NCBI GenBank assembly: GCA_942493265.1
Contig: OW818688.1
Span: forward strand, 4,216,001 to 4,280,000
Reading direction: 5' to 3'
From: UBA12481 sp942493265
GTDB taxonomy: Bacteria > Bacteroidota > Bacteroidia > Bacteroidales > UBA12481
DNA length: 64,000 nucleotides
Part shown: one piece after another, positions 34,496 through 44,246 of the stretch
Position numbering within the stretch: position 1 is the first letter of the stretch
How the letters are laid out: each line of letters opens with the position of its first letter
Notes under the pieces: model-generated
What the model saw: only the letters and a program-made list of their open reading frames with translations
What the model was told of the DNA's origin: nothing
Database searches by the model: none
Program-made: the position numbers and the translations under genes

Positions 34496-35347
34496 ATGAA
34501 AAAAATAACTCATCCTTTAAAAATAAAGCCCATCCTGCGTGATGCGGAGAATGCCACGATCAGGATCAGTGAGAAAACTCTTGCAACCACCGAAAAGGTA
34601 AGCAATGTGATGACTGATTTCGCGGATGTTGTCCTCTTCATGGCACGGATCTTCAAAGAAACCTTCAGCGGTAAATTTGAGTACCGGGAATTTTTCTATC
34701 AATGTTACAAGATCGGATACAAAACCGTACCGCTCATCTCCATTACCGGAGCCATCATGGGTTTGGTACTGACCATTCAATCCCGCCCGACGCTGGCTGA
34801 TTTCGGGGCAGTTTCACTGCTTCCGGGAATGGTAACGGTGTCGCTGATCCGGGAGATGGGACCGGTGATAACCGCCCTTATCTGTGCAGGTAAAATCGGT
34901 TCGGGCATGGGTGCAGAATTAGGATCGATGCGGGTAACCGAGCAAATCGATGCCATGGAAGTATCCTCCACCAATCCAATGAAGTTTTTGGTGGTCACCC
35001 GGGTACTTGCCGCAACCATCATGATACCCCTCCTGATTCTATACGCTGATGCCTTGGGCATTTTAGGAAGCTGGGCCGGAGCGAACCTCAAAGGTGACGT
35101 AACATTCGGACTCTTCTTCGCACAGGCATTCAATTATATCGGTTTTATCGACTTGTTACCCGCCGTAATAAAATCCTTCTTTTTCGGTGCGGCGATAGGG
35201 GTGGTTGGATGCTATAAAGGGTACAATGCCGGCCGGGGCACTGAAAGTGTTGGACTGGCCGCTAACTCAGCTGTGGTAACCGGATCCCTGCTCGTGATCA
35301 TTATTGACCTGGTAGCCGTACAATTCACCGACATGCTCGTATCATGA
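34496..35347 (+). CDS. mlaE: MlaE-family lipid ABC transporter permease
   Basis: A 283-residue inner-membrane permease of the MlaE type that moves phospholipids to or from the outer membrane. Signature stretches are SITGAIMGLVLTIQ, LIREMGPVITALICAGKIGSGMGAELGSMRVTEQIDAMEV and GCYKGYNAGRGTESVGLAANSAVV. An ATG at 34415 is open, but promoter site 3 spans 34414-34478, so translation from 34496, 11 bases after the predicted transcription start, is required. Overlaps the ATPase gene by 4 bases. Confidence 0.93.
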   Translation: MKKITHPLKIKPILRDAENATIRISEKTLATTEKVSNVMTDFADVVLFMARIFKETFSGKFEYREFFYQCYKIGYKTVPLISITGAIMGLVLTIQSRPTLADFGAVSLLPGMVTVSLIREMGPVITALICAGKIGSGMGAELGSMRVTEQIDAMEVSSTNPMKFLVVTRVLAATIMIPLLILYADALGILGSWAGANLKGDVTFGLFFAQAFNYIGFIDLLPAVIKSFFFGAAIGVVGCYKGYNAGRGTESVGLAANSAVVTGSLLVIIIDLVAVQFTDMLVS

Positions 35348-36087
35348 AAACATCTCAAAATGAATCGGTTATAGAAATCCGCAATCTGCAGAAATCTTTC
35401 GGACCGCAAGCGGTATTGCAGGATGTTACCTTACAGCTCTTCAAGGAGGAAAACCTGGTGGTACTGGGCAAATCGGGTAATGGGAAATCAGTATTGATAA
35501 AATGCATTGCCGGATTATTGGATTTTGAAGCAGGAAGTATTGACGTATTTGGCAAAAACATAGCTGAACTAACGCGTGAAGAATTAGGTGAACTGCGACA
35601 GAAAATCGGATTTCTTTTTCAAAGCGGGGCACTGTATGATTCCATGACAGTTAAGCAGAATCTTGAATTTCCGCTGCGCAGGATAAAAAGGGACCTGAGC
35701 GAGGCCAGTATAAAGGAAAAGGTAAATGAAGTGTTAGAAAATGTTGGACTGGCCGATGCATTGGACAAAATGCCATCCCAATTATCGGGCGGCATGCGGA
35801 AAAGGATCAGTCTGGCAAGAACAATTATAGTTGACCCGCTGATCATGCTGTATGATGAGCCCACCACCGGACTTGACCCGTCGACATCAGATGAAATAAG
35901 TTCGCTGATCAATGCGGTTCAGAAGAAATACAAGACCTCCTCAATGATCATCACGCATGATATAAATTGTGCAAGAAAAACCGGTGATCGGATTATCATG
36001 CTCGAAGAAGGTAAAATTTTTAAAGAAGGAAGCGTTAAGGATTTTGAAACCTCAGATAATGAGTTAATAAAATCATTTTTTATTTAA
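35344..36087 (+). CDS. mlaF: MlaF-family lipid ABC transporter ATPase
   Basis: A 247-residue ABC ATPase: Walker A GKSGNGKSVL, Q loop FLFQSGALYDSM (typical of MlaF/Ttg2A), signature LSGGMRKRISLART, Walker B IMLYDEPTTGLDP and the His switch MIITHD. Pairs with the MlaE-like permease and the MCE protein that follows. Confidence 0.95.
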   Translation: MKTSQNESVIEIRNLQKSFGPQAVLQDVTLQLFKEENLVVLGKSGNGKSVLIKCIAGLLDFEAGSIDVFGKNIAELTREELGELRQKIGFLFQSGALYDSMTVKQNLEFPLRRIKRDLSEASIKEKVNEVLENVGLADALDKMPSQLSGGMRKRISLARTIIVDPLIMLYDEPTTGLDPSTSDEISSLINAVQKKYKTSSMIITHDINCARKTGDRIIMLEEGKIFKEGSVKDFETSDNELIKSFFI

Positions 36088-36114
36088 AAACATAAGGATT
36101 TAAATTATAACAAA

Positions 36115-36822
36115 ATGGAAGCACACTCACACAAATTCAAAATACGGCTGGGCCTTTTTATTGCAGGCGGGCTGGCCATTTTCGTGATAGCGATTTTCAT
36201 AATCGGCAAACAGAAAAACCTTTTTAATCCGGTATTTAAGCTGACGTCGGCATTTTATAATGTAAGCGGATTGCAGGTCGGAAATAACGTCAGGTTTTCC
36301 GGCATTAATGTAGGTACAGTTGATAGAATCACCATCATAAATGATTCAACTGTGAGAGTAGATATGATGGTCAGGAAAGAGGTAAACCAATTTATTAAAA
36401 GTGACTGCGGGGTGTCAATTGGATCGGAAGGTTTAATTGGCGACCGGCTGCTGATCATCTCACAGGGCAGCACAGATGCCCCGTTAGCCAAAGATGGGCA
36501 GCAACTTACATCAACGGAGCCGGTTGAAACGGATGCTATTGTAGCAAGCGTGCAGGTATCTGCCTTTAATTTTGAAATCATTACCCAGCAGCTGGCGGAG
36601 ATTATGATCAACGTAAACAGCGGAGAAGGGACACTTGGCAAATTGATTGCGGACACCTCCATTGCGCGGAATATCGACAGGACAATCCTGAACCTGAGGA
36701 AAAGCACCAAAGGATTAAATGAAAATATGGAAGCCGCCAAAGAAAATATTCTTCTTAAAGGCTACTTCAACAGAAAGGCAAAAGAAGCTGAAAAAAAATC
36801 AAAAGAAGCTGAAAAAAAATGA
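36115..36822 (+). CDS. mlaD: MlaD-like MCE-domain protein
   Basis: A 235-residue protein with one N-terminal helix (LGLFIAGGLAIFVIAIFIIG) and an MCE domain (about 40-120: LTSAFYNVSGLQVGNNVRFSGINVGTV, VSIGSEGLIGDRLLII), the lipid-carrying component of Mla systems. A C-terminal charged tail ends in two copies of KSKEAEKK/KAKEAEKK. The stop overlaps the Dps start by 4 bases, tying a lipid transporter to a DNA/iron protection gene. Confidence 0.92.
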   Translation: MEAHSHKFKIRLGLFIAGGLAIFVIAIFIIGKQKNLFNPVFKLTSAFYNVSGLQVGNNVRFSGINVGTVDRITIINDSTVRVDMMVRKEVNQFIKSDCGVSIGSEGLIGDRLLIISQGSTDAPLAKDGQQLTSTEPVETDAIVASVQVSAFNFEIITQQLAEIMINVNSGEGTLGKLIADTSIARNIDRTILNLRKSTKGLNENMEAAKENILLKGYFNRKAKEAEKKSKEAEKK

Positions 36823-37292
36823 AAACCAACATAGGAATACCGGGTAACGACATTGAGGCAATTTCTACGCTGCTCAACACCCTGCTGGCGGATGAATATA
36901 CCTTGTACACTAAAACCCGGAACGCGCACTGGAATATCACCGGGTCGAACTTCAGTGAGCTGCACGAGTTTTTCAAAGCTGAATACATTGAACTGGATAC
37001 TGTTATTGACAGCCTGGCACAAAGGATCCGTTCACTCGGTCATTTCGCACTCGGGAATCTGAAGGATTACCTGACTGTCACACATCTGGATGAAGACAAC
37101 CACGACTTCAGCAATGCCAGGCAGATTCTCAGGACCTTATTCAACGACCACGAAACGCTGATCCGGATAATCAGGAATGATATTGCGCCGGTTTCCTTGG
37201 AATTCAAAGACCTGGGTACAGCCGACTTCCTGACCGGTTTGATGGAACTGCATGAAAAAATGGCCTGGGAACTCAGAGCGTTCTTATCTTAA
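36819..37292 (+). CDS. dps: Dps-family ferritin-like DNA protection protein
   Basis: A 157-residue ferritin-like protein with the Dps ferroxidase signature: NAHWNITGSNFSELHEFFKAEYIELDTVIDSLAQRI, holding the His and the Asp/Glu ligands of the interface iron site. Oligomers oxidise and store iron with peroxide and shield DNA. It is the fourth gene of the site-3 unit, coupled to mlaD through ATGA, so it is expected to respond to the same stress signal. Confidence 0.92.
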   Translation: MKTNIGIPGNDIEAISTLLNTLLADEYTLYTKTRNAHWNITGSNFSELHEFFKAEYIELDTVIDSLAQRIRSLGHFALGNLKDYLTVTHLDEDNHDFSNARQILRTLFNDHETLIRIIRNDIAPVSLEFKDLGTADFLTGLMELHEKMAWELRAFLS

Positions 37293-37305
37293 ACAAATTC
37301 CACTA

Positions 37306-38574
37306 ATGACTAACGTAACCTTGCATAAAACTACATTAATTACAATCCTGGTATTTGGCTGCATAATTGGCAGTTATGCTCAGCGCCCATTGACACCCGA
37401 TGCATCGGTCACTCAGAAATTTTACTCGATCAATCATCATCAGCTGTTTTGGTTTTCCTCAGGAAAAAATCTGAAAAAAGCGGCTGAATGGCTGAAGGTA
37501 ATTGAGTCATCCGGGCATTTAGGAATCCAGGTGGACCCAATCACCATAAAAAACATCCGGACTGCATTAATGAACAGGAATGCACTCGATGGAGGCTATA
37601 AAGAACAGGCTGACAAACAGATAACCGAATTGGTTTTAAACTACATGAGGGAGCTGCAACAAGGTAATATAAGCCTTGATTATGATGAAATCAGCCAGAA
37701 CAGGGATACCCTTTATATTGACCGGCTGTTGAATTCCAAATTCTGGGAATCCGTGCCAAAAATAGTTGTGCGGCTCGATTGCAAAGACCCTGATTACCAG
37801 GCTTTGAAACAATACCTGCGGGATTCAGTCGCTGCAACGGACACCTTAAAATACAAAGCGGTAGTCATGGGAATGAATTACCGCAGATACCTTACCGTTA
37901 ACCATCCGCCGGAATATATCCTGGTCAATATCCCGGAAGCTGAAGCGGCATATTACCAGAATGATTTGCGGGTGCTGAAGATGCGGGTAGTGGTTGGCAA
38001 AAAGAAAAATCCCACTCCGCTGATTGCTTCCAATATCACCAGCATTGTAACCTTTCCACATTGGAACGTACCCTATCAGATTGCCGTAACGGAACTGCTG
38101 CCAAAGGTTCAGAAGAATGAAAATTACCTGGAGCAGAACAATTTTGAGATAGTAGATGCGAAGGGCAATGTAGTGGACGATTCAGATTTGAACTGGTCGG
38201 AATATGATACCCGGAATTTTCCCTATTTTTTCAAGCAGGCAACAGGAGCCGACAATTCGCTGGGTGTTTTGAAGTTCAACCTTCAGAACCCTTTCAGCAT
38301 ATTCCTTCACTCTACCAGCGCATTGAATTCCTTTTCGAAAGACTTCAGGTTTCTAAGCCATGGCTGCGTTAGGCTTGAAAAGCCGTTTGAACTGGCTGAT
38401 GCGCTGCTCCGGGGCAATATTGACCTGGAAGCGTTAAAGGGCGGGAAGAAAGACACTGAATCAAAAACGATCAAATTACCCGTGAAGATCCCGGTATTTA
38501 TCATTTACATGCCCGTGAAAGTGGTGGGTGAACAAGTAACCGTGCTGAAGGATATTTACGGCCTAATTAAGTAA
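37306..38574 (+). CDS. L,D-transpeptidase (YcbB/LdtD type)
   Basis: A 422-residue exported enzyme. Signal peptide about 9-26 (LITILVFGCIIGSYAQ). The N-terminal half is a helical substrate-binding region (AAEWLKVIESSGHLGIQVDP). The YkuD catalytic domain ends in FLSHGCVRLEKPFELA, with the nucleophilic Cys and His. These enzymes form 3-3 peptidoglycan cross-links or attach proteins. The frame is open from 37252 inside dps; ATG 37306 follows the dps stop by 13 bases and begins the signal peptide. Its 3' end overlaps the convergent second L,D-transpeptidase by 12 bases. Confidence 0.9.
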   Translation: MTNVTLHKTTLITILVFGCIIGSYAQRPLTPDASVTQKFYSINHHQLFWFSSGKNLKKAAEWLKVIESSGHLGIQVDPITIKNIRTALMNRNALDGGYKEQADKQITELVLNYMRELQQGNISLDYDEISQNRDTLYIDRLLNSKFWESVPKIVVRLDCKDPDYQALKQYLRDSVAATDTLKYKAVVMGMNYRRYLTVNHPPEYILVNIPEAEAAYYQNDLRVLKMRVVVGKKKNPTPLIASNITSIVTFPHWNVPYQIAVTELLPKVQKNENYLEQNNFEIVDAKGNVVDDSDLNWSEYDTRNFPYFFKQATGADNSLGVLKFNLQNPFSIFLHSTSALNSFSKDFRFLSHGCVRLEKPFELADALLRGNIDLEALKGGKKDTESKTIKLPVKIPVFIIYMPVKVVGEQVTVLKDIYGLIK

Positions 38575-39243
38575 AGAAGAGGAGCCGATATAATCAGTGT
38601 CGGGATTATAAATAAACAGGCAGGTTCCCCCCTTGATGGTTTCAATGATTGGTTTATTCAAATCAGGAGGAAGGGCCGGACAGCCCAGACTTCTGCCGAG
38701 CCGGCCATTTTTCAGGATGAAATTTTCAGTTGCATAATCTGCAGCATGAATAATAATTTCCCTTTTACTGGCATTATCATTAATCCCCTTCTCCACCCCG
38801 TTGATCATCAGGGCAAATCCTGTATGGGATCCCTGAATGGGGTTTTCAGTTACGTAAAATCCCAGACTGCTTTTTAGGGAGCCTTCCTTGTTCGAAAACG
38901 ACTCTGCGAACTCATCACCGGTATTCCGGCCATGCGCAACGTAAGTATTGAACAACAACTTTTTATGTTGCAAATCAATCACATACAACCGCTTATGATT
39001 TGACGACTGTGAATAATCTGCTATGGTTACAATATTTGAATTCTTTAATCTGCCCTTAGATTCCAATTTCCGCATTCCTTTTATGGCCAGGTCAAAAATA
39101 TCCCTCGACAAACCAAGTTCCGTCAGATTTACAGCGGAATAAACATCTGCGTTCTCTTCCGGTACCGAATGCAATCGATCAACGCCAGTATGGTTAAAAG
39201 GAGGTGTAAGCAGGAAAAACAGGTAAAATATCAACATCTTCAT
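38563..39243 (-). CDS. Secreted L,D-transpeptidase catalytic-domain protein (YkuD_2 type)
   Basis: A 226-residue exported protein on the minus strand. Short signal peptide (MLIFYLFFLLTPPF). The catalytic motif of the murein L,D-transpeptidase-like family is present: HAADYATENF, then GRLGRSLGCPALPP with the nucleophile Cys. Family function on peptidoglycan is inferred. It is convergent with the larger L,D-transpeptidase and divergent from the TamB operon, whose site-4 module occupies the intergenic region. Confidence 0.85.
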   Translation of the reverse strand: MKMLIFYLFFLLTPPFNHTGVDRLHSVPEENADVYSAVNLTELGLSRDIFDLAIKGMRKLESKGRLKNSNIVTIADYSQSSNHKRLYVIDLQHKKLLFNTYVAHGRNTGDEFAESFSNKEGSLKSSLGFYVTENPIQGSHTGFALMINGVEKGINDNASKREIIIHAADYATENFILKNGRLGRSLGCPALPPDLNKPIIETIKGGTCLFIYNPDTDYIGSSSLLN

Positions 39244-39265
39244 TTGGCTAATGTACGTTTAAATC

Positions 39266-39330
39266 TGTGAATCATGTAACAAATTTCAAAAATTGTGTAA
39301 AATGTATCTCTCTGAAATTGCAAATATTTA
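39266..39330 (+). promoter_or_regulatory. 65-bp direct-repeat promoter module, site 4
   Basis: TGTGAAT at 39266, half-sites ATGTAAC at 39274 and GTGTAAA at 39295, then 24 bases to ATTTA at 39326 (box AATATTTA, the most diverged -7). Located in the divergent gap before the unknown gene and tamB. Spacing is identical to the other copies. Confidence 0.75.
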
Positions 39331-39366
39331 CCGGCTGCAAGCAGTATTACTAAATGCCTGGAAAAT

Positions 39367-39759
39367 ATGAAATTAGAAATACCCTTCAGGGAATTAACGG
39401 AATTTTTAAGGAATTATTATGATATTAATATATCATTTAAAAACCTGCCTGAAAACAAAATCAGAGTTGAATATTTGTTTTCGTTCATTTTGACTGTCCG
39501 CGAAGTTCAGGAAAATGAGATTATTTTAACTTATGATTCAGGTGCTTTTACAGATTTAATAGCAAAATCGATTCATTTCCTCAAGAAAAAAAAGCTTCAA
39601 ACTGCACTGATTGAATGGAATGCAGAAACCAGGGAAATTTCAGTTGACCTGAAAAGAATTCCTCAGCTGAGTGAATATTTAAAATTTTTGTATATATCTG
39701 ATTTTCGGTTTGAAAGCGAAAAAATCCTAATTTTGGCTAACACAAAATATAATTTGTGA
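39367..39759 (+). CDS. Conserved small protein of unknown function, first in tamB operon
   Basis: A 130-residue soluble protein without signal peptide or membrane segment. I do not recognise the family. It is mixed alpha/beta with a basic central stretch (HFLKKKKLQTALIEW) and an alternating C-terminal strand pattern. Its stop overlaps the GTG start of tamB (GTGA), so the two are translationally coupled. The position suggests a cytoplasmic partner or regulator of TamB-related envelope biogenesis, without direct evidence. Confidence 0.75.
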   Translation: MKLEIPFRELTEFLRNYYDINISFKNLPENKIRVEYLFSFILTVREVQENEIILTYDSGAFTDLIAKSIHFLKKKKLQTALIEWNAETREISVDLKRIPQLSEYLKFLYISDFRFESEKILILANTKYNL

Positions 39760-42700
39760 AAAAAAAGGGCTCCATATTAAGAATAATCATAAAATCAATT
39801 TTGTGGTTATTCATAAGCCTGCTGCTTGTGTTTCTCATTATCATAGCCCTCATCAGGATCCCGGCGATTCAAACAAAAATCACAAAATATGCCATTACCT
39901 ACATAACAGGCAAAACCCATACAAAAGTTGAATTGGGAAAAATCAGGATCTCACTGCCAAAATCCGTGGTTATTGAAAGGCTGTATCTGGAAGATGTAAA
40001 GAAAGATACGCTGTTATACGCTGAAAAAATTAAAGTTAACATTTCACTAAAGGGAATTTTGGAGAATCGGTTACAGATCAGATCCGTTACTCTGGAGGAT
40101 GCCTACCTGAATTTATATCGTACCGGAACAGATACCATTTTCAACTATGCGTTCCTTCTGACGGCTTTCATTGATTCCACCAAACAGCCGGAACCTAAGA
40201 ATGCGGCTCCGTGGATAATCAGTTTAGATAAAGTAACACTGAGCGGAACGCGGGTGCGATATATTGATCAGCAAGGCGGTGTAATCAGTCCGGAAACAAA
40301 AAGTGCCTTCAATCCCTCCAGCCTGTATTTCACCAACATCAGTTTAAAAGCAACCGACATTTACTATTCAGCAGAAAAAACGGTAGCAACAATCCGGAAG
40401 TTCAGCGCCACGGATCAGAACAACTTTTCAATTCTGGAAATGGAAACAGAATTCAGGATGGATTCCCAAAGCATTACCACCCGCAACCTGAAGATAAAAA
40501 CCAACGGTTCATCCATTGAAGCGGACCTGAGCCTGAGCTATCCGTCGCTGGCAACAATCATGGATTCGATTCCTCTCCTGGTTATGAATCTGGAAATGAA
40601 GAGTGTGAGCATCATGAATTCGGAAATCCTCTATTTCAGTCCAGGGCTGGATAGTGTGGATTTTTTAAAAAACAGTCATGAGGTCACCCTCCTTTCGGGA
40701 ACGATAACCGGGGCAGTAAATAACCTGTCGGGCAAGAAAGTCAGGATTCGCACCGGACAGAAAACCGAATTAAAAACTGATTTTGAAATTAAGGGATTGC
40801 CTGACATTAAAAACACCTACTTCAATTTTCCAAATCTTGAAATCGTATCGGGCAGCCAGGATATTAACCTGTTTGCAGGCGGTATGATTCCAGCGAGTAT
40901 TGATTTGCCTGAAGATCTGAGTTTACAAATTGATTTTAAGGGGGGATTAAAAAGCTTTGAAACAACTGCTGGACTGGCAAGCAGTTACGGGGCGGCTCAG
41001 ATTTTCGCATCGATCGATCAAAGTGAAAATTTTAAAGCTGACGCCAAAATATCAAATTTTAACCTTGGCCGCCTTCTCAGGGATACCAAAATGTTTGGAC
41101 CGGTTACCCTCAAAGTTGCGACTATTGGAAAAGGAACAGATTTAAAAACGATTCGTGCAACCATAAAAGCTGATGCATCCCAGATATATTTAAACAGCTA
41201 TAATTACCACAACCTGAAAATTGATGGAAAGATCCATGGTTCCGAATTTGAAGGAAAAATCAACCTGAATGATGAAAATGCGGTATTGGATTTCGATGGG
41301 CTCGTAAACTTAAATCCGGAGCAGGAATGCTATAAATTCACTTTGAATGTGCCGGGGGCGGACCTTAAAGAGCTCCATCTCACCAAGGATGACATTCGCG
41401 TGGGCCTTACAGCCATGTCGGACCTGAAAGGCAGCACCCCCAGCGAAATAACCGGGTCGGCCGGAATCAGCAACATCATCATTATTCATGAAGGCAGGAA
41501 ATATGTTCTTGACTCCCTGCTGGTTGTCTCAGTTAATGCACAAAACAAGAGTGACCTCACCATACGCAGCTCCCTTATCGGAGTTAAATATTCCGGAAGA
41601 ACATCACCCATCTTCCTTCCTGCAGCGATAAAACAATTTATCGGAAAGTATTTTCCGTTTGCTGAGGCTGGAACATCAAAGCCGAAAGCCGGTCTGTCTG
41701 ATTTTAATTTTGAGATCGCTCTTCACAACCACCCGATTCTCTCCGAAGTATTTCTTCCGCAATTAAAAGAATTTGTGCCGGGATTGATAAAAGGCAGTTT
41801 TGACAGCCAGACCAACAATCTGAAAATCGATGCTGAAGTAAAGAAAATCGTATATGGATCCATGGAAGTCAAGGACCTGGCCCTGGCAGTCAATTCCGAC
41901 ATTAATGCATTAAACTACAGTCTTTCGTGCCTTAGTATCTCCAGCTCGCAATTCAGGCTCGACAATTTCCTGATTGATGGTAAGCTGGCAGATAATATGA
42001 TCACTGCCAACCTATCCTCCATTGATGATAAGGAAAATAAAAAACTCGCCATCCGTTCCCGGATAACCAAACAGGGTGAAAACTATCGGATCCAGCTGGA
42101 TCCGGAGGAATTCTACCTGATGTACGACCGATGGGATATTGCAGCCGGCAATTTTATTGAAGCAGGCAAGCAGGGTTTTCGCATCCATGATCTTTTTTTG
42201 AATAAAAATGGAAGCCAGATCAATATCGCCTCCGCGCATGAGCAGTTCAATGACGATCTGAGCATTTCGATAAAAAACTTCAGGCTGGGCGATGTTTCCC
42301 GGATTTTTGAAAAAGACACCACTCTGGTCAATGGCAATATTGACGGGAACCTGCTACTCAAGCGGGTCAACAAAAGCTACGGTCTGATTGCGGATGCAAC
42401 CATCAGTAACCTGATTATCAAGGAGGTTCCCATCGGAAACCTGGTTATAAATGCTGAGAACCCTACAGCAGAAAAATTTGACATCGACGTGAAATTATCC
42501 GGGGCCGAAAACAATCTTACCGCCAAAGGTTATTACATCCCAAATGGTGGTGACGATGCAATTCACATCCAGGCCGACATCCAGTCGCTTTCCATGAAAA
42601 GCATTGAAGCATTTTCAAATGGTGAAATTTCAGAAGCATCCGGACTGCTTTCGGGAAATTTTCAGATCGCGGGCAATACCAGTGCACCCGAAATAACCGG

Positions 42701-44246
42701 CGAAGCGGCATTTAAGAATGTGTTTCTCAAACCCGCATTCCTGAATAACCGTTTGGAAATAAAAGATGAGACCATTCAATTTAAAAAGGATGGCATTTAT
42801 TTCGACACTTTTACTCTGTTAGATATTAATCAGCATGTTGCCACCATTGATGGAACCATCCTCATGCAGAAATTCAGCAATCTGGTATTCAATTTAGAGC
42901 TGAAAACGGAGGATTTTCTGTTATTCAATACTACCAAGAAGGATAACAAAGAATTTAACGGCAGGATGATCATCGACAGCAGGGTTGTTGTAAGCGGGCC
43001 CATGACGTTACCGGTTATCAATGCCAGGATCAAGATTAAAAAAGGGTCAAACTTCACATTTGCCGTTCCGGAAGATAAGCTTACCACGGATAAGGGAGAA
43101 GAGGTTGTGGTGTTTTCTGATACCACAATTCTAGGTCCGATCCTGAGCGAAGGGATGAAAAAGCAGCAGATAAAATCAAACTTCACAGGGATTGATCTCT
43201 CTTCCATAATTGAAATCGACAAACAGGCCACCCTGAAACTGTTAATGGATCCGGCCTCTACTGATTCATTGGTGGTCAGAGGGGAAGCCGCATTAAGTTT
43301 CGCCCTCGACCGCAGTGGTAAAATGAGTCTTACGGGAGCTTATAACTTATCGGAAGGCAGCTATCTGATTTCCATGGAATCAATAATCAAGAGAAAATTC
43401 GATATCGTGGGCGGCAGCACAATCATCTGGAACGGTGATCCGCTTGACGCAGACATATCAATCAATGCAACCTATTCCGTCAGGGCATCACCATATGATC
43501 TCGTTGCAGACCAGATGTCGGGGCTTAGTGAAGCTGACAAAGGGAGCTATAAACAGCGATATCCGTTCATCGTATTTTTAAAATTGCGGGGAGAAATTCT
43601 TCATCCTGTGATCAGTTTTGAAATACAGCTCGAACCTGAAGACAAGGGCATTTTAGGCGGAGTAGTATTTCAGAAGCTGAACATGCTCAATGAGGATGCT
43701 TCGGCATTGAACAAACAGGTATTTGCCCTCCTGGTTTTAGGCCGGTTTGTGCAGGAGAATCCACTTCAAACGGAATCAGCCGGGACTAACACGCTCATCC
43801 GTTCAACGGTAGGAAAATTCTTGTCGGCTCAGCTAAACCAGCTGACTTCCAAGGTAATACCGGGGGTAGGACTGAATTTTGACATTCAATCTTATAACGA
43901 TTTTCAATCCGGACAAGCGCAGGGAAGAACGCAGGTGGAAATCGGGCTGAAAAAGGAGCTCTTTAATGAACGGCTTTCGGTGCAGGTTGGCGGATCGGTT
44001 GATGTTGAGGGTGAAATGGCCAAACAGAACAAAGCCAGTGAAATCACCGGTGATGTAACCGTAGAATACAAACTAACGAAAGATGGCCGTTATCGTTTAA
44101 AAGCTTTCCGGCATAATCAATATGAGGGAGCCATTGAAGGCCAGCTGGTTGAAACCGGTGCTGGGTTCATGTACCTGCGCGATTTCAATAAATGGAAGGA
44201 AGTCTTTACCAGGAGGAAAAAAAGCAATGAAACGATCAATGATTAA
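39756..44246 (+). CDS. tamB: TamB-like translocation and assembly module protein
   Basis: A 1496-residue AsmA/TamB-type protein: an N-terminal inner-membrane helix (LRIIIKSILWLFISLLLVFLIIIALI), a long run of repeating beta-strand units through the periplasm, and a C-terminal TamB/DUF490 domain (AALSFALDRSGKMSLTGAYNLSEGSY, FVQENPL, VGLNFDIQSYNDFQSG). Such proteins bridge inner and outer membranes for lipid transport or outer-membrane protein assembly. Start codon GTG, overlapping the previous stop. It precedes a TamA/BamA-like lipoprotein gene with a 20-base overlap, the usual Bacteroidota pairing. Confidence 0.92.
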   Translation: MKKKGSILRIIIKSILWLFISLLLVFLIIIALIRIPAIQTKITKYAITYITGKTHTKVELGKIRISLPKSVVIERLYLEDVKKDTLLYAEKIKVNISLKGILENRLQIRSVTLEDAYLNLYRTGTDTIFNYAFLLTAFIDSTKQPEPKNAAPWIISLDKVTLSGTRVRYIDQQGGVISPETKSAFNPSSLYFTNISLKATDIYYSAEKTVATIRKFSATDQNNFSILEMETEFRMDSQSITTRNLKIKTNGSSIEADLSLSYPSLATIMDSIPLLVMNLEMKSVSIMNSEILYFSPGLDSVDFLKNSHEVTLLSGTITGAVNNLSGKKVRIRTGQKTELKTDFEIKGLPDIKNTYFNFPNLEIVSGSQDINLFAGGMIPASIDLPEDLSLQIDFKGGLKSFETTAGLASSYGAAQIFASIDQSENFKADAKISNFNLGRLLRDTKMFGPVTLKVATIGKGTDLKTIRATIKADASQIYLNSYNYHNLKIDGKIHGSEFEGKINLNDENAVLDFDGLVNLNPEQECYKFTLNVPGADLKELHLTKDDIRVGLTAMSDLKGSTPSEITGSAGISNIIIIHEGRKYVLDSLLVVSVNAQNKSDLTIRSSLIGVKYSGRTSPIFLPAAIKQFIGKYFPFAEAGTSKPKAGLSDFNFEIALHNHPILSEVFLPQLKEFVPGLIKGSFDSQTNNLKIDAEVKKIVYGSMEVKDLALAVNSDINALNYSLSCLSISSSQFRLDNFLIDGKLADNMITANLSSIDDKENKKLAIRSRITKQGENYRIQLDPEEFYLMYDRWDIAAGNFIEAGKQGFRIHDLFLNKNGSQINIASAHEQFNDDLSISIKNFRLGDVSRIFEKDTTLVNGNIDGNLLLKRVNKSYGLIADATISNLIIKEVPIGNLVINAENPTAEKFDIDVKLSGAENNLTAKGYYIPNGGDDAIHIQADIQSLSMKSIEAFSNGEISEASGLLSGNFQIAGNTSAPEITGEAAFKNVFLKPAFLNNRLEIKDETIQFKKDGIYFDTFTLLDINQHVATIDGTILMQKFSNLVFNLELKTEDFLLFNTTKKDNKEFNGRMIIDSRVVVSGPMTLPVINARIKIKKGSNFTFAVPEDKLTTDKGEEVVVFSDTTILGPILSEGMKKQQIKSNFTGIDLSSIIEIDKQATLKLLMDPASTDSLVVRGEAALSFALDRSGKMSLTGAYNLSEGSYLISMESIIKRKFDIVGGSTIIWNGDPLDADISINATYSVRASPYDLVADQMSGLSEADKGSYKQRYPFIVFLKLRGEILHPVISFEIQLEPEDKGILGGVVFQKLNMLNEDASALNKQVFALLVLGRFVQENPLQTESAGTNTLIRSTVGKFLSAQLNQLTSKVIPGVGLNFDIQSYNDFQSGQAQGRTQVEIGLKKELFNERLSVQVGGSVDVEGEMAKQNKASEITGDVTVEYKLTKDGRYRLKAFRHNQYEGAIEGQLVETGAGFMYLRDFNKWKEVFTRRKKSNETIND

